In this document: positions 8,739-17,093 of the stretch, piece after piece | How positions within the stretch are numbered: position 1 is the stretch's first letter | Layout: the number at the start of each line of letters is the position of its first letter | Origin: a virus | Strand: one strand, 5' to 3' | DNA length: 50,016 bases | Virus record (IMG/VR): IMGVR_UViG_3300047678_000727 | Location: 1-50,016 of that record | Notes under the pieces: model-generated | Told to the model about the DNA's origin: nothing | Seen by the model: the letters and a program-made list of their open reading frames with translations, nothing else | Databases searched by the model: none | Made by a program: the position numbers and the translations under genes

Positions 8739-8767
8739 TCGCAACCACCAACAAGGAGACCTGACCC

Positions 8768-9109
8768 ATGGCACTCGCCACATTCATCCATGAGGGCCGC
8801 TCGATCGACTACACGCCCGGCAGCGACGTCGCCGCAGGCGCGGTGGTCGTGCAGGGCGAGCTCGTCGGCATCGCCAAGCTCGACATCAAGGCCAACACGC
8901 TCGGGGCGCTTGCGGTCGCAGGCGTCTTCGACATCGCCAAGGCGACCGGCGGCGGCACCGCGATCACTGCGGGTGCGTTCGTCCACTGGGATGCGACCAA
9001 CTCCATCGCCACGACCGCCGACGGCGGAGGCGCAAACAAGCGGATCGGCAAGGCGGTGGCCGCTGCCGCGACCACCGACGCCACGGTGCGCGTGCGCCTG
9101 TCGCAGTAA
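8768..9109 (+). CDS. Capsid cement/decoration protein, DUF2190 family
   Basis: A 113-residue protein directly after the capsid gene. It has the DUF2190 pattern: an N-terminal EGRSIDYTPGSDVAAGAVVVQGELVGIA, a repeated beta-rich AGVFDIAKATGGGTAITAGAFVHWD and a final GKAVAAAATTDATVRVRL. Such proteins bind the capsid surface and stabilise the expanded head. ATG 8768 lies behind AAGGAG (8752-8757). The family assignment is confident from the pattern and position. Confidence 0.88.
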   Translation: MALATFIHEGRSIDYTPGSDVAAGAVVVQGELVGIAKLDIKANTLGALAVAGVFDIAKATGGGTAITAGAFVHWDATNSIATTADGGGANKRIGKAVAAAATTDATVRVRLSQ

Positions 9110-9132
9110 CCCAAGCTCCGGAGACCGTGCCC

Positions 9133-9561
9133 GTGCCCGACATGCTCGAACAAGGTTCTGCCTGGCTTGACCAGCAGCGCACCGCACACATGACGCAGCG
9201 CGTCGAGTATCGGCGTGGCGCGCAGGCCGCGTCCGTCGATGCCACGATCGGGCGCACGCTCTTCGAGCAGGTCGACCGCATGGGCATCGTGCAGCGCGTC
9301 GAGTCGCGCGACTTCCTCGCGCTTCGGACCGACCTCGTGCTCGGCGGCGTGGCGACGCTGCCGAAGGCAGGCGATCGCGTGATCGATCCGGATGGCACCT
9401 CGGTTGCGGTCTACGAGGTGATGGCACCCGGTGCGGAGCCACCGTGGCGCTACAGCGACCCGTACCGCCGCACGCTCCGCATCCACACGAAGCATGTCGG
9501 AAGCGAAGTGGTGCTAGAAGGCGGCACCACCCCCGGCGGCGGAACGGGGGCGACGCCATGA
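9133..9561 (+). CDS. Head-tail connector / head completion protein
   Basis: A ~142-residue protein after the cement protein. I prefer GTG 9133 (GGAG at 9120-9123, 9-base spacing) over GTG 9127, which is only 3 bases from that site; ATG 9142 is also in frame. The protein has an N-terminal helix (LEQGSAWLDQQRTAHM) and a beta-rich body ending PPWRYSDPYRRTLRIHTK, typical of the small head-closure or neck proteins that follow the capsid genes. The C-terminus is Gly/Thr-rich. Function is inferred from position and pattern. Confidence 0.65.
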   Translation: MPDMLEQGSAWLDQQRTAHMTQRVEYRRGAQAASVDATIGRTLFEQVDRMGIVQRVESRDFLALRTDLVLGGVATLPKAGDRVIDPDGTSVAVYEVMAPGAEPPWRYSDPYRRTLRIHTKHVGSEVVLEGGTTPGGGTGATP

Positions 9562-9839
9562 CCGTGGTCACCTCGGCCAACGGAGCCGTCGCTGCGAAGG
9601 CCAACGGAAACGGCACCCACCGCTGGGCGGCCGTGCTGCTCACCGCGGCGCTTGCCGTCTTGGCGATGACCGTGCAGTGGGGCGTCGTCACGACCAAGCT
9701 CGACCACGTGGAGAAGCGGCTCGACGAGCTCATCGTCGAGGCCCGCTCGCTTCGCGCCGAATACCAGTCGATCGAGCGGCGGATCTCCTGGCTCGAGGGA
9801 CGGTCGCTCGGCGGCGCGCCGGAGAGGGCCAAGCCATGA
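9558..9839 (+). CDS. Small membrane protein with coiled coil
   Basis: A 93-residue protein whose ATG 9558 overlaps the previous stop (ATGA). Residues ~23-41 (WAAVLLTAALAVLAMTVQW) form one membrane helix; the rest (KLDHVEKRLDELIVEARSLRAEYQSIERRISWLEG in pieces) is a strong coiled coil. The topology resembles i-spanins or small holin-associated proteins, yet it sits in the neck module rather than a lysis cassette, and no endolysin is visible. It is translationally coupled on both sides. The lysis role is only a possibility. Confidence 0.6.
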   Translation: MTVVTSANGAVAAKANGNGTHRWAAVLLTAALAVLAMTVQWGVVTTKLDHVEKRLDELIVEARSLRAEYQSIERRISWLEGRSLGGAPERAKP

Positions 9840-10282
9840 GCACGATCACCGCCATCGCCGACGCCGTCGTCGCGCGACTCAGCGCGGGCACTTTCTCGAT
9901 GCCATTCACCGCGGTGCGGCGCTACCAGCCGGTCTTCGACCTCGAGGATCTTGCGACGCTGCGGGTGTCCGTCGTTCCGCGTTCATTGGCGATCGTCGGG
10001 GCGTCGCGGCAGACGAGCCAGTTCGATGCGCAGATCGACATCGGCGTGCAGAAGCGGCTCTCACCGGCCCCCGGAAGTCCCGCATCCGACGAGGCCGAGA
10101 TCGATGCGCTGCTTGCGCTCGTCGAGGAGATCGCCGACTGGCTGCGCTTCGCGCGTCTGCCCACCACGCCCGAGGCGGTGTGGGTCGGCGTCGCGCAGGA
10201 ACCCGTCGTCGCCGGCGAGCACCTCGAGCAGCACCGGCAGTTCACCAGCATTCTCACCGTCACCTACAGGGTGCTTCGATGA
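9836..10282 (+). CDS. Tail completion / tail terminator-like protein
   Basis: A 148-residue protein with ATG 9836 overlapping the upstream stop. The N-terminal helix (ITAIADAVVARLSAG) followed by a beta-rich region and a long helix (SDEAEIDALLALVEEIADWL), then a terminal strand (RQFTSILTVTYRVL), fits tail terminator or minor tail proteins of the lambda gpU/gpZ type. Position between neck genes and tail tube supports this. No specific catalytic feature is expected or seen. Confidence 0.6.
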   Translation: MSTITAIADAVVARLSAGTFSMPFTAVRRYQPVFDLEDLATLRVSVVPRSLAIVGASRQTSQFDAQIDIGVQKRLSPAPGSPASDEAEIDALLALVEEIADWLRFARLPTTPEAVWVGVAQEPVVAGEHLEQHRQFTSILTVTYRVLR

Positions 10283-10545
10283 CCGCGAACCCGATCGCCT
10301 TCGACATGACGGTCAGTGCGACGCCGGTGCGCGTCTCGAACGTCGCGCTCATCGCCGACATCGCGATCACGAACACCACCGCGTCGCGCACGGTCTTCGT
10401 CTCGACTGACGGCGGCATCACCCGCGCCTCGATCCCGACCAACGTGCAGGTCCGTCTCTCGGGCGTCAACCTCAACGAACTCTGGGTCTACGCCAACGGC
10501 GCAGGCACCGTCGTATCGATCGTCGGCAACTCGCGTTCGCGCTAA
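10279..10545 (+). CDS. Hypothetical small phage structural protein
   Basis: An 88-residue, Thr/Val/Ser-rich beta protein (ITNTTASRTVFVSTDGGITRASIPTNVQVRLSGVNL in pieces) starting at ATG 10279, overlapping the preceding stop by 4 bases. It precedes the tail tube gene by 12 bases. It may be a tail or head decoration protein. No homologous family is recognisable by eye; the coupling and composition make it a real gene. Confidence 0.55.
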   Translation: MTANPIAFDMTVSATPVRVSNVALIADIAITNTTASRTVFVSTDGGITRASIPTNVQVRLSGVNLNELWVYANGAGTVVSIVGNSRSR

Positions 10546-10557
10546 GGAGCATCACGC

Positions 10558-10989
10558 ATGGCCATCAGACTCGGCATGGAAGCCAAGCTCTACTTCAAGA
10601 CCGGCGGACAGGCAGGCGCCGGATCGTGGACGCTCCTGGCCAACGTCAAGGACGTGACGCTCTCGCTGGAGGCGGGTGAGGCCGACGTGACCACACGCGC
10701 CAACAACGGCTGGCGCGCGACCGTCGCCACGCTCAAGGAAGCCACCGTCGAGTGGGAGATGGTGTGGGACACCGGCGATGCCGGGTTCACCGCCATCAAG
10801 AACGCCTTCCTGTCCAACGCCGTCATCGGGCTGCAGGTGCTCGACGATGCCACGCCTTCGGGCGAGGGATTGCAGGCCGACTTCATGATCACCAACTTCA
10901 GCCGCAACGAGGCTCTGGAGGAGGCCATCACCGTCTCGGTGTCCGCAAAGGTCACCTACTCGGCGAGCGCTCCGACATGGCTCGACTGA
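10558..10989 (+). CDS. Phage major tail tube protein
   Basis: A 143-residue protein starting at ATG 10558 after AAGGAG. It has the tail-tube pattern: KLYFKTGG near the N-terminus, KDVTLSLEAGEADVTTRANNGWRATV, then a central EWEMVWDTGDAGFTAI and a final AITVSVSAKVTYSA strand. It is followed by the G/GT chaperone genes, the universal siphovirus order (tube, chaperones, tape measure). The repeat subunit assembles around the tape measure to form the tail tube. Confidence 0.85.
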   Translation: MAIRLGMEAKLYFKTGGQAGAGSWTLLANVKDVTLSLEAGEADVTTRANNGWRATVATLKEATVEWEMVWDTGDAGFTAIKNAFLSNAVIGLQVLDDATPSGEGLQADFMITNFSRNEALEEAITVSVSAKVTYSASAPTWLD

Positions 10990-11013
10990 TCTCAACGAGA
11001 GGACTCCTGACCG

Positions 11014-11553
11014 ATGAAGACCTTCACCGACAACGCCGGACGCAGCTGGACCGTCGAGGTCAACGTCTCCGCGATCAAGCGGGCGCGGACCCTCGCGGGC
11101 GTCGACCTGCTGGAGGGGCTCGACGGATCGTTCATCGAGCGATTCTCCCGCGATCCCGTCCTGCTGGTGGACGCCCTCTACGCGGTGTGCAAGCCGCAGG
11201 CGGACGAGCGCTCGGTGACCGACGAGGAGTTCGGTCGTGCGATGGCGGGCGATGCGATCGACCACGCCACGCAGGCGCTCTTGGAGGAACTGGTGTCTTT
11301 CTCCCCGAGCCCGAGGGATCGCCGGGCCCTCGGGCAGGTGCTGGCGACGACACGGCGAGTGATGGAGAAGGCCCGGGACCTGATCGATGCGCGGCTCGAG
11401 AGCGGAGCGATCGAGGAGGCGGCGGATCGGGCGATGGCGCAGGCGGCGGCGGAACTCGAGGGGATTCCGGGGGGGCCGATCGGCTCATCTGGCAGTGCGC
11501 CGGAATCGTCGGCGTCGATCCGGGCAACCTCACCTTGCGGGAGCTCCTCGTGA
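11014..11553 (+). CDS. Tail assembly chaperone, G-type short product
   Basis: A 179-residue protein starting at ATG 11014 after GAGAGGAC. The body (residues 1-150) is alpha-helical and acidic, with VTDEEFGRAMAGDAIDHATQALLEELVSF, as in gpG-like proteins that bind the tape measure during tail assembly. After residue ~152 the zero frame passes the G7 run at 11469-11475 and becomes low-complexity (GPIGSSGSAPESSAS) before a TGA at 11551-11553. That poor tail is expected if the biologically important read-through is the -1 frame. Confidence 0.82.
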   Translation: MKTFTDNAGRSWTVEVNVSAIKRARTLAGVDLLEGLDGSFIERFSRDPVLLVDALYAVCKPQADERSVTDEEFGRAMAGDAIDHATQALLEELVSFSPSPRDRRALGQVLATTRRVMEKARDLIDARLESGAIEEAADRAMAQAAAELEGIPGGPIGSSGSAPESSASIRATSPCGSSS

Positions 11554-11786
11554 TGGCCGAGGCACGCCAGCGCGAGTCGTGGTCTCGCACCGCGTCGGTG
11601 ATGGCGCTTCTCGCCAACACGCAGCGCGACCCCAAGAAGACCCGGCCGTTCCGGCCAGCGGACTTCGACCCGTTCTCGGCGGCGAAGTCGGCCGAGCCAA
11701 CGCCGAAGGTCGGTGTCGGCGTCCTCAAGACCGTGTTCATCGATCCGCTGCGAAACGCCGCAGCGCCGCAGGAGGCGACCTCATGA
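11014..11786 (+). CDS. Tail assembly chaperone GT fusion made by -1 frameshift
   Basis: A -1 slip at 11469-11475 joins the G protein to a second frame reading GGADRLIWQCAGIVGVDP then LTLRELLVMAEARQRESW and ending EATS at 11786, giving about 256 residues. The RQRESW block and the Lys/Arg-rich DPKKTRPFRPADFDPF are typical T domains. The alternative is independent translation of T from ATG 11553 (overlapping the G stop as TGATG, with GGGAG upstream), which would give only the last 77 residues. Both could operate. The end overlaps the lipoprotein start (ATGA). Confidence 0.75.
11469..11475 (+). promoter_or_regulatory. Programmed -1 ribosomal frameshift site (G GGG GGG)
   Basis: Seven Gs in the zero-frame phase G|GGG|GGG match the X XXY YYZ slippery heptamer, located just where the G frame loses and the -1 frame gains tail-chaperone character. 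Lambda uses GGGAAAG at the equivalent place. No upstream Shine-Dalgarno stimulator was identified with certainty; GGCGGCGG and GAGGGG sequences lie nearby. Confidence 0.7.
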
Positions 11787-12259
11787 ACGCTCTCTCCACT
11801 CGACACCTCGCCTACGGCTTCGCGCTGGTGATGATCTCGTTCGGGCTCGCGGCCTGCGCGGGCTTCGACATCGGCGACATCGTCAAGGTCAAGACGCCCA
11901 ACGCGATCCAGCAGACGACGGGGCTTCCCGCACGCACGTCGCTCAACGACGCCGAGGCGGAGTACCGCGCGTGGTTCGAGAACACTCAGCGCGTCGGTGC
12001 CCAATGGAAGGCCAGCATCGAGCGGGGCAACGACGTCCGTGCCCTCCTGAACCAGCTCACGCTCGCCGCGCTCGACGAGGTCGGCCCGACGCTCGCGGGC
12101 GTGCCCGTCGTTGGACCGGCGCTACCGGCGCTGACCGGACTCGTCGGCCTCTTCATCGGTGCAGCACGACTCCGCAAGGAGAAGGAGGCGTCGTTCAACA
12201 AGGGCCTCAAGGAAGGCAGGGTCGGAGCCGGTGCCGCACCTCAGGAGAATGCTTCATGA
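11783..12259 (+). CDS. Phage-encoded lipoprotein
   Basis: A 158-residue protein at ATG 11783, coupled to the GT end. The N-terminus is a lipoprotein signal peptide: hydrophobic core AYGFALVMISFGLAAC with Cys25 in the lipobox LAAC. A helical middle part is followed by a second hydrophobic stretch (VPVVGPALPALTGLVGLFIGAA) and a Lys-rich tail. It may be a superinfection-exclusion or spanin-type membrane protein; placement between tail chaperone and tape measure is unusual for either. Its last 19 bases overlap the end of the antisense gene 12241-12765. Confidence 0.7.
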   Translation: MNALSTRHLAYGFALVMISFGLAACAGFDIGDIVKVKTPNAIQQTTGLPARTSLNDAEAEYRAWFENTQRVGAQWKASIERGNDVRALLNQLTLAALDEVGPTLAGVPVVGPALPALTGLVGLFIGAARLRKEKEASFNKGLKEGRVGAGAAPQENAS

Positions 12260-12765
12260 GCACCGCACTGTCGACGAAGCTCGCCCAGCAACTCGTCCAG
12301 CATTCCACGATCGATGTGGCCAGCAACCGCGACGCGCCGTTCGCGCTCTCCTCGCGCGCGCGCCTGATACCGAATGACCAGAAACGAGCCGCGGTCATCG
12401 TCTTCCAGATGCAGCGCAAGCACCTGCCTTGCGTCGATGCGAACCGCAGAGTTCCCCTGTGCGATCTGAATCCGGTCTCTTCTGATGTCCACATGTCGAG
12501 GTGCGAACACGACGAGCGTCATGATCGCCCCGAGCAGCAGTGGAACCACGACAAACCCCAGCAGAATCTGCACCCAGGGCAGCTGAACCGCCGGGTAAGC
12601 CCAATACAGGGCACCGGTCGACGCTGCCGTGATCACGGCGGCAATCGAGAGCGGGCGTATCCACCAGCGCAAATGGACCACGCCCAAAGAGCGCAGGAAA
12701 TGGGAGGCATCCCGTTTCGTGACGCTGTACGGCTCCCACCACGTGATGCGATCAGAGGAAACCAC
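12241..12765 (-). CDS. Antisense membrane protein with two TM helices and PH-like C-terminus
   Basis: A 174-residue reverse-strand protein starting at GTG 12765. Two hydrophobic helices occur at about residues 38-60 (IRPLSIAAVITAASTGALYW) and 65-90 (VQILLGFVVVPLLLGAIMTL), followed by a beta-rich cytosolic part (HVDIRRDRIQIAQGNSAVRI) resembling bacterial PH-like membrane proteins. Coding character on the + strand here (ATG 12256-12795) is poor and base composition is less GC-rich than neighbours, so the minus gene is preferred. It interrupts the late operon in antisense, as cargo (moron) genes do. Its upstream ribosome binding site is weak. Confidence 0.6.
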   Translation of the reverse strand: MVSSDRITWWEPYSVTKRDASHFLRSLGVVHLRWWIRPLSIAAVITAASTGALYWAYPAVQLPWVQILLGFVVVPLLLGAIMTLVVFAPRHVDIRRDRIQIAQGNSAVRIDARQVLALHLEDDDRGSFLVIRYQARARGERERRVAVAGHIDRGMLDELLGELRRQCGAHEAFS

Positions 12766-12791
12766 GGCAGATTCTACAGGTGGAGGATGCT

Positions 12792-13229
12792 GTGATCGAC
12801 ATGCGGATCACGAGCATGTTCTTCGACCGGCCCAAGATCCTCCGGTCCGTCGATCGCGCGAAGCGCCAAGCACTCTCGAAGGGTGGCGCCTTCATCCGAC
12901 AGGCCGCCCGCACCAGCATCCGCCCGCGCAAGGGAACCAGCACGCCGGGCAACCCGCCGTTCTCGCACGAGGGAAGCCTGCGACGGCTGATCCTCTTCGG
13001 CTACGACGCCGGGAGCGATTCGGTCGTCGTCGGACCCGTCGGATTCCGCTCGTCCACCGCACCCAATGTCCTTGAGTTCGGCGGCACCACGACCATCCTC
13101 CGACGACGGAAGGGCCAGCTCGTGCAGCACCGCGTGAAGATCGCGGCACGGTCCTACATGGCACCAGCGCTCGAACGCGAGCGACCGAAGCTGCCCGCTC
13201 TCTGGCGCAACAGCGTGAGGGGGTCGTGA
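12792..13229 (+). CDS. HK97 gp10-like tail/neck protein
   Basis: A ~145-residue basic protein. GTG 12792 is preferred because GGAGG (12782-12786) lies five bases upstream; ATG 12801 is possible. Features are the helix SVDRAKRQALSKGGAFIRQAARTSIRPRKG, the motif STPGNPPFSHEGSLRRLILF and a strand region SSTAPNVLEFGGTTTI, which match the HK97 gp10/tail-completion type (NPPxxxxGxL). It directly precedes the tape measure gene. The protein likely completes the head-tail interface or tail end. Confidence 0.7.
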   Translation: MIDMRITSMFFDRPKILRSVDRAKRQALSKGGAFIRQAARTSIRPRKGTSTPGNPPFSHEGSLRRLILFGYDAGSDSVVVGPVGFRSSTAPNVLEFGGTTTILRRRKGQLVQHRVKIAARSYMAPALERERPKLPALWRNSVRGS

Positions 13230-13230
13230 C

Positions 13231-15243
13231 ATGCCCCCCGGAGGTGCTCCCAACACCCGCGGCATCCGCGCCGGTCGCGCCTTCGTCGAGCTCGGCGTCA
13301 GCGACAAGCTGACCGCCGGACTCCGTCGCGCCCAGCAGAGGCTGAAGGCCTTCGGCGAGGGCGTGCGTGCCGCCGGGCTGCGGCTCACCGCGCTCGGCGC
13401 TGGCGTGCTCGCACCGCTGGCCGCGAGCGTGAAGGTCTTCTCGAACACCGGCGACGCCCTCGACAAGATGGCCATCCGCACCGGGATCAGCGTCGAGGCG
13501 CTGTCGGAGCTCGGGTTCGCCGCGGAGCAGTCCGGCGCGGACCTCGAGACGCTCGAGACGGGCGTCCGCATCCTGCAACGATCGATCAGCGACGCCGAGC
13601 GCGGGATGTCCACCGCCACCGACGCGTTCGCCGAGCTGAACCTCACAGCCGCTGCCCTGCGCGGCCTCTCGCCCGAGGACCAGTTCAAGCTCGTCGCGGA
13701 CCGGCTGAGCCAGGTGATCGATCCGGCCAAGCGTACGGCGCTGGCGATGCAGCTCCTCGGCCGCTCGGGCACGCGGCTGATTCCGCTGCTCGAGGGCGGT
13801 GCGGCGGGCATCGAGGAACTCCAGAAGGAGGCACGCGCGTTCGGGCTCACCGTCTCGACCGAGACGGCCGCCGAGGCCGCGCTCCTCAACGACACGCTCA
13901 ACATCCTCTGGCGGGTGCTGAAGCAAGGTGTCTTCGTCATCGGCTCGGCGCTTGCCCCGGTCGTGACCGAGCTCACCGGCCGCATCGCCAAGGCAATCGT
14001 CTCGGTCAACGACTGGATTCGGAACAACAAGGGCCTGATCGTCACCGCCGCAAAGGTGGCGGCGGGCGTCGTCGCTGCGGGCGTGTCGCTGATCGGCCTT
14101 GGGCTTCTCATCAGCGGCATCGGTGCGGCGTTCGGCGTGCTGGCCTCCGTCGTCGCGGGCGTCGGCACGGCACTCGGCGTGGTCGGCGCTGTGGTCGCAG
14201 CGCTGCTCTCCCCGATCGGGCTGGTGATCGCGGCGGTGGCCGGGCTCGGGACGGCGCTCCTCGTCTGGTCAGGCGCGGGAGCCGATGCGCTCGCGTGGCT
14301 CGGGGAGCAGTTCGGTCGGCTGCGCGACTTCGCCACCAAGGTCCTCGGCGGGATCACCGACGCCCTCGCGGCGGGCGACATCCCGCTCGCGGCGCAGATC
14401 CTCTGGCTCGCGTTGCAGCTCGTCTGGCAGAAGGGCGTCGCGTCCCTCAGCCGCATCTGGCTCGGGGCACGCGACTTCTTCGTGACGACCGCCCAGAAGA
14501 TGTGGTTCGGGGCGATCGCCGCGGCGCAGATGGGCTTCCACGCGCTCGAGATCGGGTGGATCGAGACGACCGCCTTCCTCTCCAAGACCTGGACGAACTT
14601 CGCCTCGGGATTCCGCAAGGTGTGGGAGACGGCGACGAGCTTCGTCGCCAAGCGGATGCTTGAGATTCAGGGGCTCTTCGACTCGTCGCTCGACGTCGAC
14701 GCCGCCAAGCGGATCATCGACGACCAGCTCGATTCGCGGCTCGGCGAGATCGACCGCGGCGCGCAGCGCGACCTGTCGGAGCGCGAGACCCGACGCCAGC
14801 GCGAGCGCGATGCTGCTGCGTCCCTCAACGAGGCGACGCTGGCCGAGATCGGGCGTCAGTTCGAGCAGGCCCAGGAGGCGCTCAAGAGCGGCAACGACAC
14901 CCGCATCGCGGAAACGGAGCGCGCACTCGAGGAAGCGCGGCGGAAGCTCGATGAGGCGATCGCCGAAGCGAGGCGCAAGCGCGAGGAGACGGACACCGGG
15001 ACGGACGTGCCGCGCCGCTCACCTGCGGACTTGCTGAGCGAGCTCGAGGACCGGCTGGGTTCCCTCGGCGAGCGGATCGGTCGCGGCATCGAGGTGCGCG
15101 GCACCTTCAGCGGCGCAGCCGTCGCCGGGCTGGCGTCGTCCGGCACCGCCGCCGAGCGCACCGCGCGCGCCAGCGAGCAGACGGCCCGCAACACCAAGCG
15201 GCTGGTGGACGCCGCGCAGTCGGGCGGACTCGCGTTCGGCTGA
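13231..15243 (+). CDS. Tail tape measure protein
   Basis: A 670-residue protein that sets tail length. Typical parts are visible: an N-terminal region with KLTAGLRRAQQRLKAFGEGVRAAGL and SNTGDALDKMAIRTGISVEALSELGFAAEQSGADL (the TP901-type tape-measure pattern), a hydrophobic central domain (~residues 270-350, repeated VVAAGVSLIGLGLLISGIG-like stretches), Trp-containing helices, then a long charged coiled coil (~500-590). It is short for a siphovirus tape measure, implying a tail of roughly 100 nm by the usual proportionality. It starts one base after the previous stop. Confidence 0.88.
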   Translation: MPPGGAPNTRGIRAGRAFVELGVSDKLTAGLRRAQQRLKAFGEGVRAAGLRLTALGAGVLAPLAASVKVFSNTGDALDKMAIRTGISVEALSELGFAAEQSGADLETLETGVRILQRSISDAERGMSTATDAFAELNLTAAALRGLSPEDQFKLVADRLSQVIDPAKRTALAMQLLGRSGTRLIPLLEGGAAGIEELQKEARAFGLTVSTETAAEAALLNDTLNILWRVLKQGVFVIGSALAPVVTELTGRIAKAIVSVNDWIRNNKGLIVTAAKVAAGVVAAGVSLIGLGLLISGIGAAFGVLASVVAGVGTALGVVGAVVAALLSPIGLVIAAVAGLGTALLVWSGAGADALAWLGEQFGRLRDFATKVLGGITDALAAGDIPLAAQILWLALQLVWQKGVASLSRIWLGARDFFVTTAQKMWFGAIAAAQMGFHALEIGWIETTAFLSKTWTNFASGFRKVWETATSFVAKRMLEIQGLFDSSLDVDAAKRIIDDQLDSRLGEIDRGAQRDLSERETRRQRERDAAASLNEATLAEIGRQFEQAQEALKSGNDTRIAETERALEEARRKLDEAIAEARRKREETDTGTDVPRRSPADLLSELEDRLGSLGERIGRGIEVRGTFSGAAVAGLASSGTAAERTARASEQTARNTKRLVDAAQSGGLAFG

Positions 15244-15279
15244 CCCGAAGGCCACCCGCCTCACAGGAGCACACGGATC

Positions 15280-16086
15280 GTGCCGATCGTCGTCGCAGAG
15301 AAGTTCGACAGCCGCGTCTCGACCGCCGGACAGAACGCCTCGGTCGAGCTGCGGTACATCGTCTTCGGCACCGGCGACGATCTTGCGGCCCGCGCGCAGT
15401 TGGCGAGCACCTCGCCGACCGCCTACGACGGCCTGCCCCGCCAGTCGATCCAGATCGAGCCGCTCGCCAACGACATCTGGGAGGCGACCGTCCGCTACGG
15501 CGCGAACGACTCGACCGAACCGCCGCAGACGGGCGAGTCGTCCTTCGCGTTCGACACCGGTGGCGGCTCGCAGCACATCACGCACTCGCGAGCGACTGTC
15601 GGCATCTACGCCGCCTCGGGCGTTACGGCACCGAACTTCCAGGGCGCGATCGGCGTCACGGAGAACGGGGTCGAAGGCGTCGACATCACGATCCCGGTCT
15701 ACCAGTTCTCCGAGACGCACTACCTGCCGTCGGGTGCGGTGACGCTCGCCTATCGCGGCACGCTCTTCAACCTCACCGGCAAGGTCAACAACGCCGGCTT
15801 CAAGGGACTCGCGGCGGGCGAGTGTCTCTTCCTCGGGGCATCGGGTTCCAAGCGCGGGAGCGGCGACTGGGAGATCACGTACCGCTTCGCGGGCTCGCCG
15901 AACATGACCGGGCTCGCCATCGGCCCGATCACCGGCATCGCCAAGAAGGGCTGGGAGTACCTCTGGGTGCGCTACGCCGACGTCGAGGACGACGGCGCGA
16001 AGATGCTCGTCAAGCGGCCGATCTCGGTCCATGTCGAGCAGGTCTACAACTCGGACAACTTCGCCGCGCTGGGGATCGGGACATGA
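15280..16086 (+). CDS. Distal tail protein, uncharacterised
   Basis: A 268-residue beta-rich protein starting at GTG 15280 (AGGAG at 15265-15269). It contains Asn/Gly/Thr-rich strands and a block YRFAGSPNMTGLAIGP plus KKGWEYLWVRYADVEDD. Located right after the tape measure, where distal tail or baseplate hub proteins are encoded, it probably forms part of the tail tip. I do not recognise a named family. Confidence 0.6.
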   Translation: MPIVVAEKFDSRVSTAGQNASVELRYIVFGTGDDLAARAQLASTSPTAYDGLPRQSIQIEPLANDIWEATVRYGANDSTEPPQTGESSFAFDTGGGSQHITHSRATVGIYAASGVTAPNFQGAIGVTENGVEGVDITIPVYQFSETHYLPSGAVTLAYRGTLFNLTGKVNNAGFKGLAAGECLFLGASGSKRGSGDWEITYRFAGSPNMTGLAIGPITGIAKKGWEYLWVRYADVEDDGAKMLVKRPISVHVEQVYNSDNFAALGIGT

Positions 16087-17093
16087 GCGATGCCCTCAAG
16101 AAGGTCCGCTCAGGCGAACCGCTTCGCATTCCCGCAGCGGCGTACAACGCCTTCATCGACGCGGCACACTTGGCCCGCCGTATTGATGCCGATGCGCAGG
16201 TGGACCCGCTGCGCGCCGGTGTCGGCGAGCAACTGGTCCTCGTGCGGAACGAGTCGGGCGATGACCTGCCGCGCTTCGGCGTGCTCGGGCTCAATGGGCC
16301 GATCATCTCGCCCGCCTCTGGCAGCGAAGGCAACGCCGACGAGTTCAAGCGGCGCGTGGCCATCGTCGGCGCGGCGATCACCGACACCGACGAGTTCGTC
16401 GGCCGCTTCGTCGTCGCGCGCGAGCCGATGGCGGCTGGCCGCATCGGGCTGGCTGTGCTGCGCGGCGTCACACCCGCGGTCGTCAACGTGGTCGACGCCG
16501 AGCACACCCACGCCGACACCGAGGCCGATGCGCAGTTCCTCAGCAGCGGATTCACGGGCGCAGCGCGCATCCTCTGGAAGGAAGCGGGCACCGGCGCGAA
16601 GCTGGCCATCGTCGAGATCGGCCCGGCGAACCGCGACCGCTTCCCAGCTCGCCTGACCGGCGCGACCGACATCGACGGCCGCACGTTCGGCTGGCTCTAC
16701 GGCTGGGCGGAGGTCCGGCTCGATGCCGATCCGGCGAGCAACACCTTCGCGCAGTACGTCACGCCTCCAGAGGGCAGCGGCGCGCTGTCGTCGTCCGGTT
16801 CGGCCGACAAGCTCGCGTTCAACCGCTACGAGGCGCACCTGTCGGTGATCCACGCGCAGTCGGACGCGGGCATCGAGGGCTTCGCCAACGCCGGTGCGTG
16901 TCTCGTGCCCGGCGTGCTCAAGGACTGCCCGCCCGCCAAGGCGGCGGTGCCGTACCTGCGACCCGTGCCGAAGGGCGTCGTCGTCGAGATGCGCGCCGAG
17001 CGGACGTTGCAGGGTCAGACGCGGTTCGTCTTCGACGCCATGACGCCGATCGAGTTCCGGGAGATGACGGTCCCGCAGGAGCATTACGAGTGA
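16083..17093 (+). CDS. Tail tip-associated protein, uncharacterised
   Basis: A 336-residue protein at ATG 16083 (ATGA overlap with the previous gene). N-terminal helix (PAAAYNAFIDAAHLARR), then small beta-domain material with RFGVLGLNGPIISPASG, a possible carbohydrate- or shaft-type region, and a final FVFDAMTPIEFREMTVP. Context between the distal tail gene and modification enzymes suggests a structural tail-tip role. No known motif is clear, so the function remains open. Confidence 0.55.
   Translation: MSDALKKVRSGEPLRIPAAAYNAFIDAAHLARRIDADAQVDPLRAGVGEQLVLVRNESGDDLPRFGVLGLNGPIISPASGSEGNADEFKRRVAIVGAAITDTDEFVGRFVVAREPMAAGRIGLAVLRGVTPAVVNVVDAEHTHADTEADAQFLSSGFTGAARILWKEAGTGAKLAIVEIGPANRDRFPARLTGATDIDGRTFGWLYGWAEVRLDADPASNTFAQYVTPPEGSGALSSSGSADKLAFNRYEAHLSVIHAQSDAGIEGFANAGACLVPGVLKDCPPAKAAVPYLRPVPKGVVVEMRAERTLQGQTRFVFDAMTPIEFREMTVPQEHYE

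Noticed and set aside
12256-12795. + strand ORF (179 residues) with ATGA overlap to the lipoprotein
   Set aside because: The composition is His/Gln/Arg-rich and non-globular, whereas the opposite strand encodes a convincing two-TM protein. The ATGA could be a relic of the uninterrupted operon.
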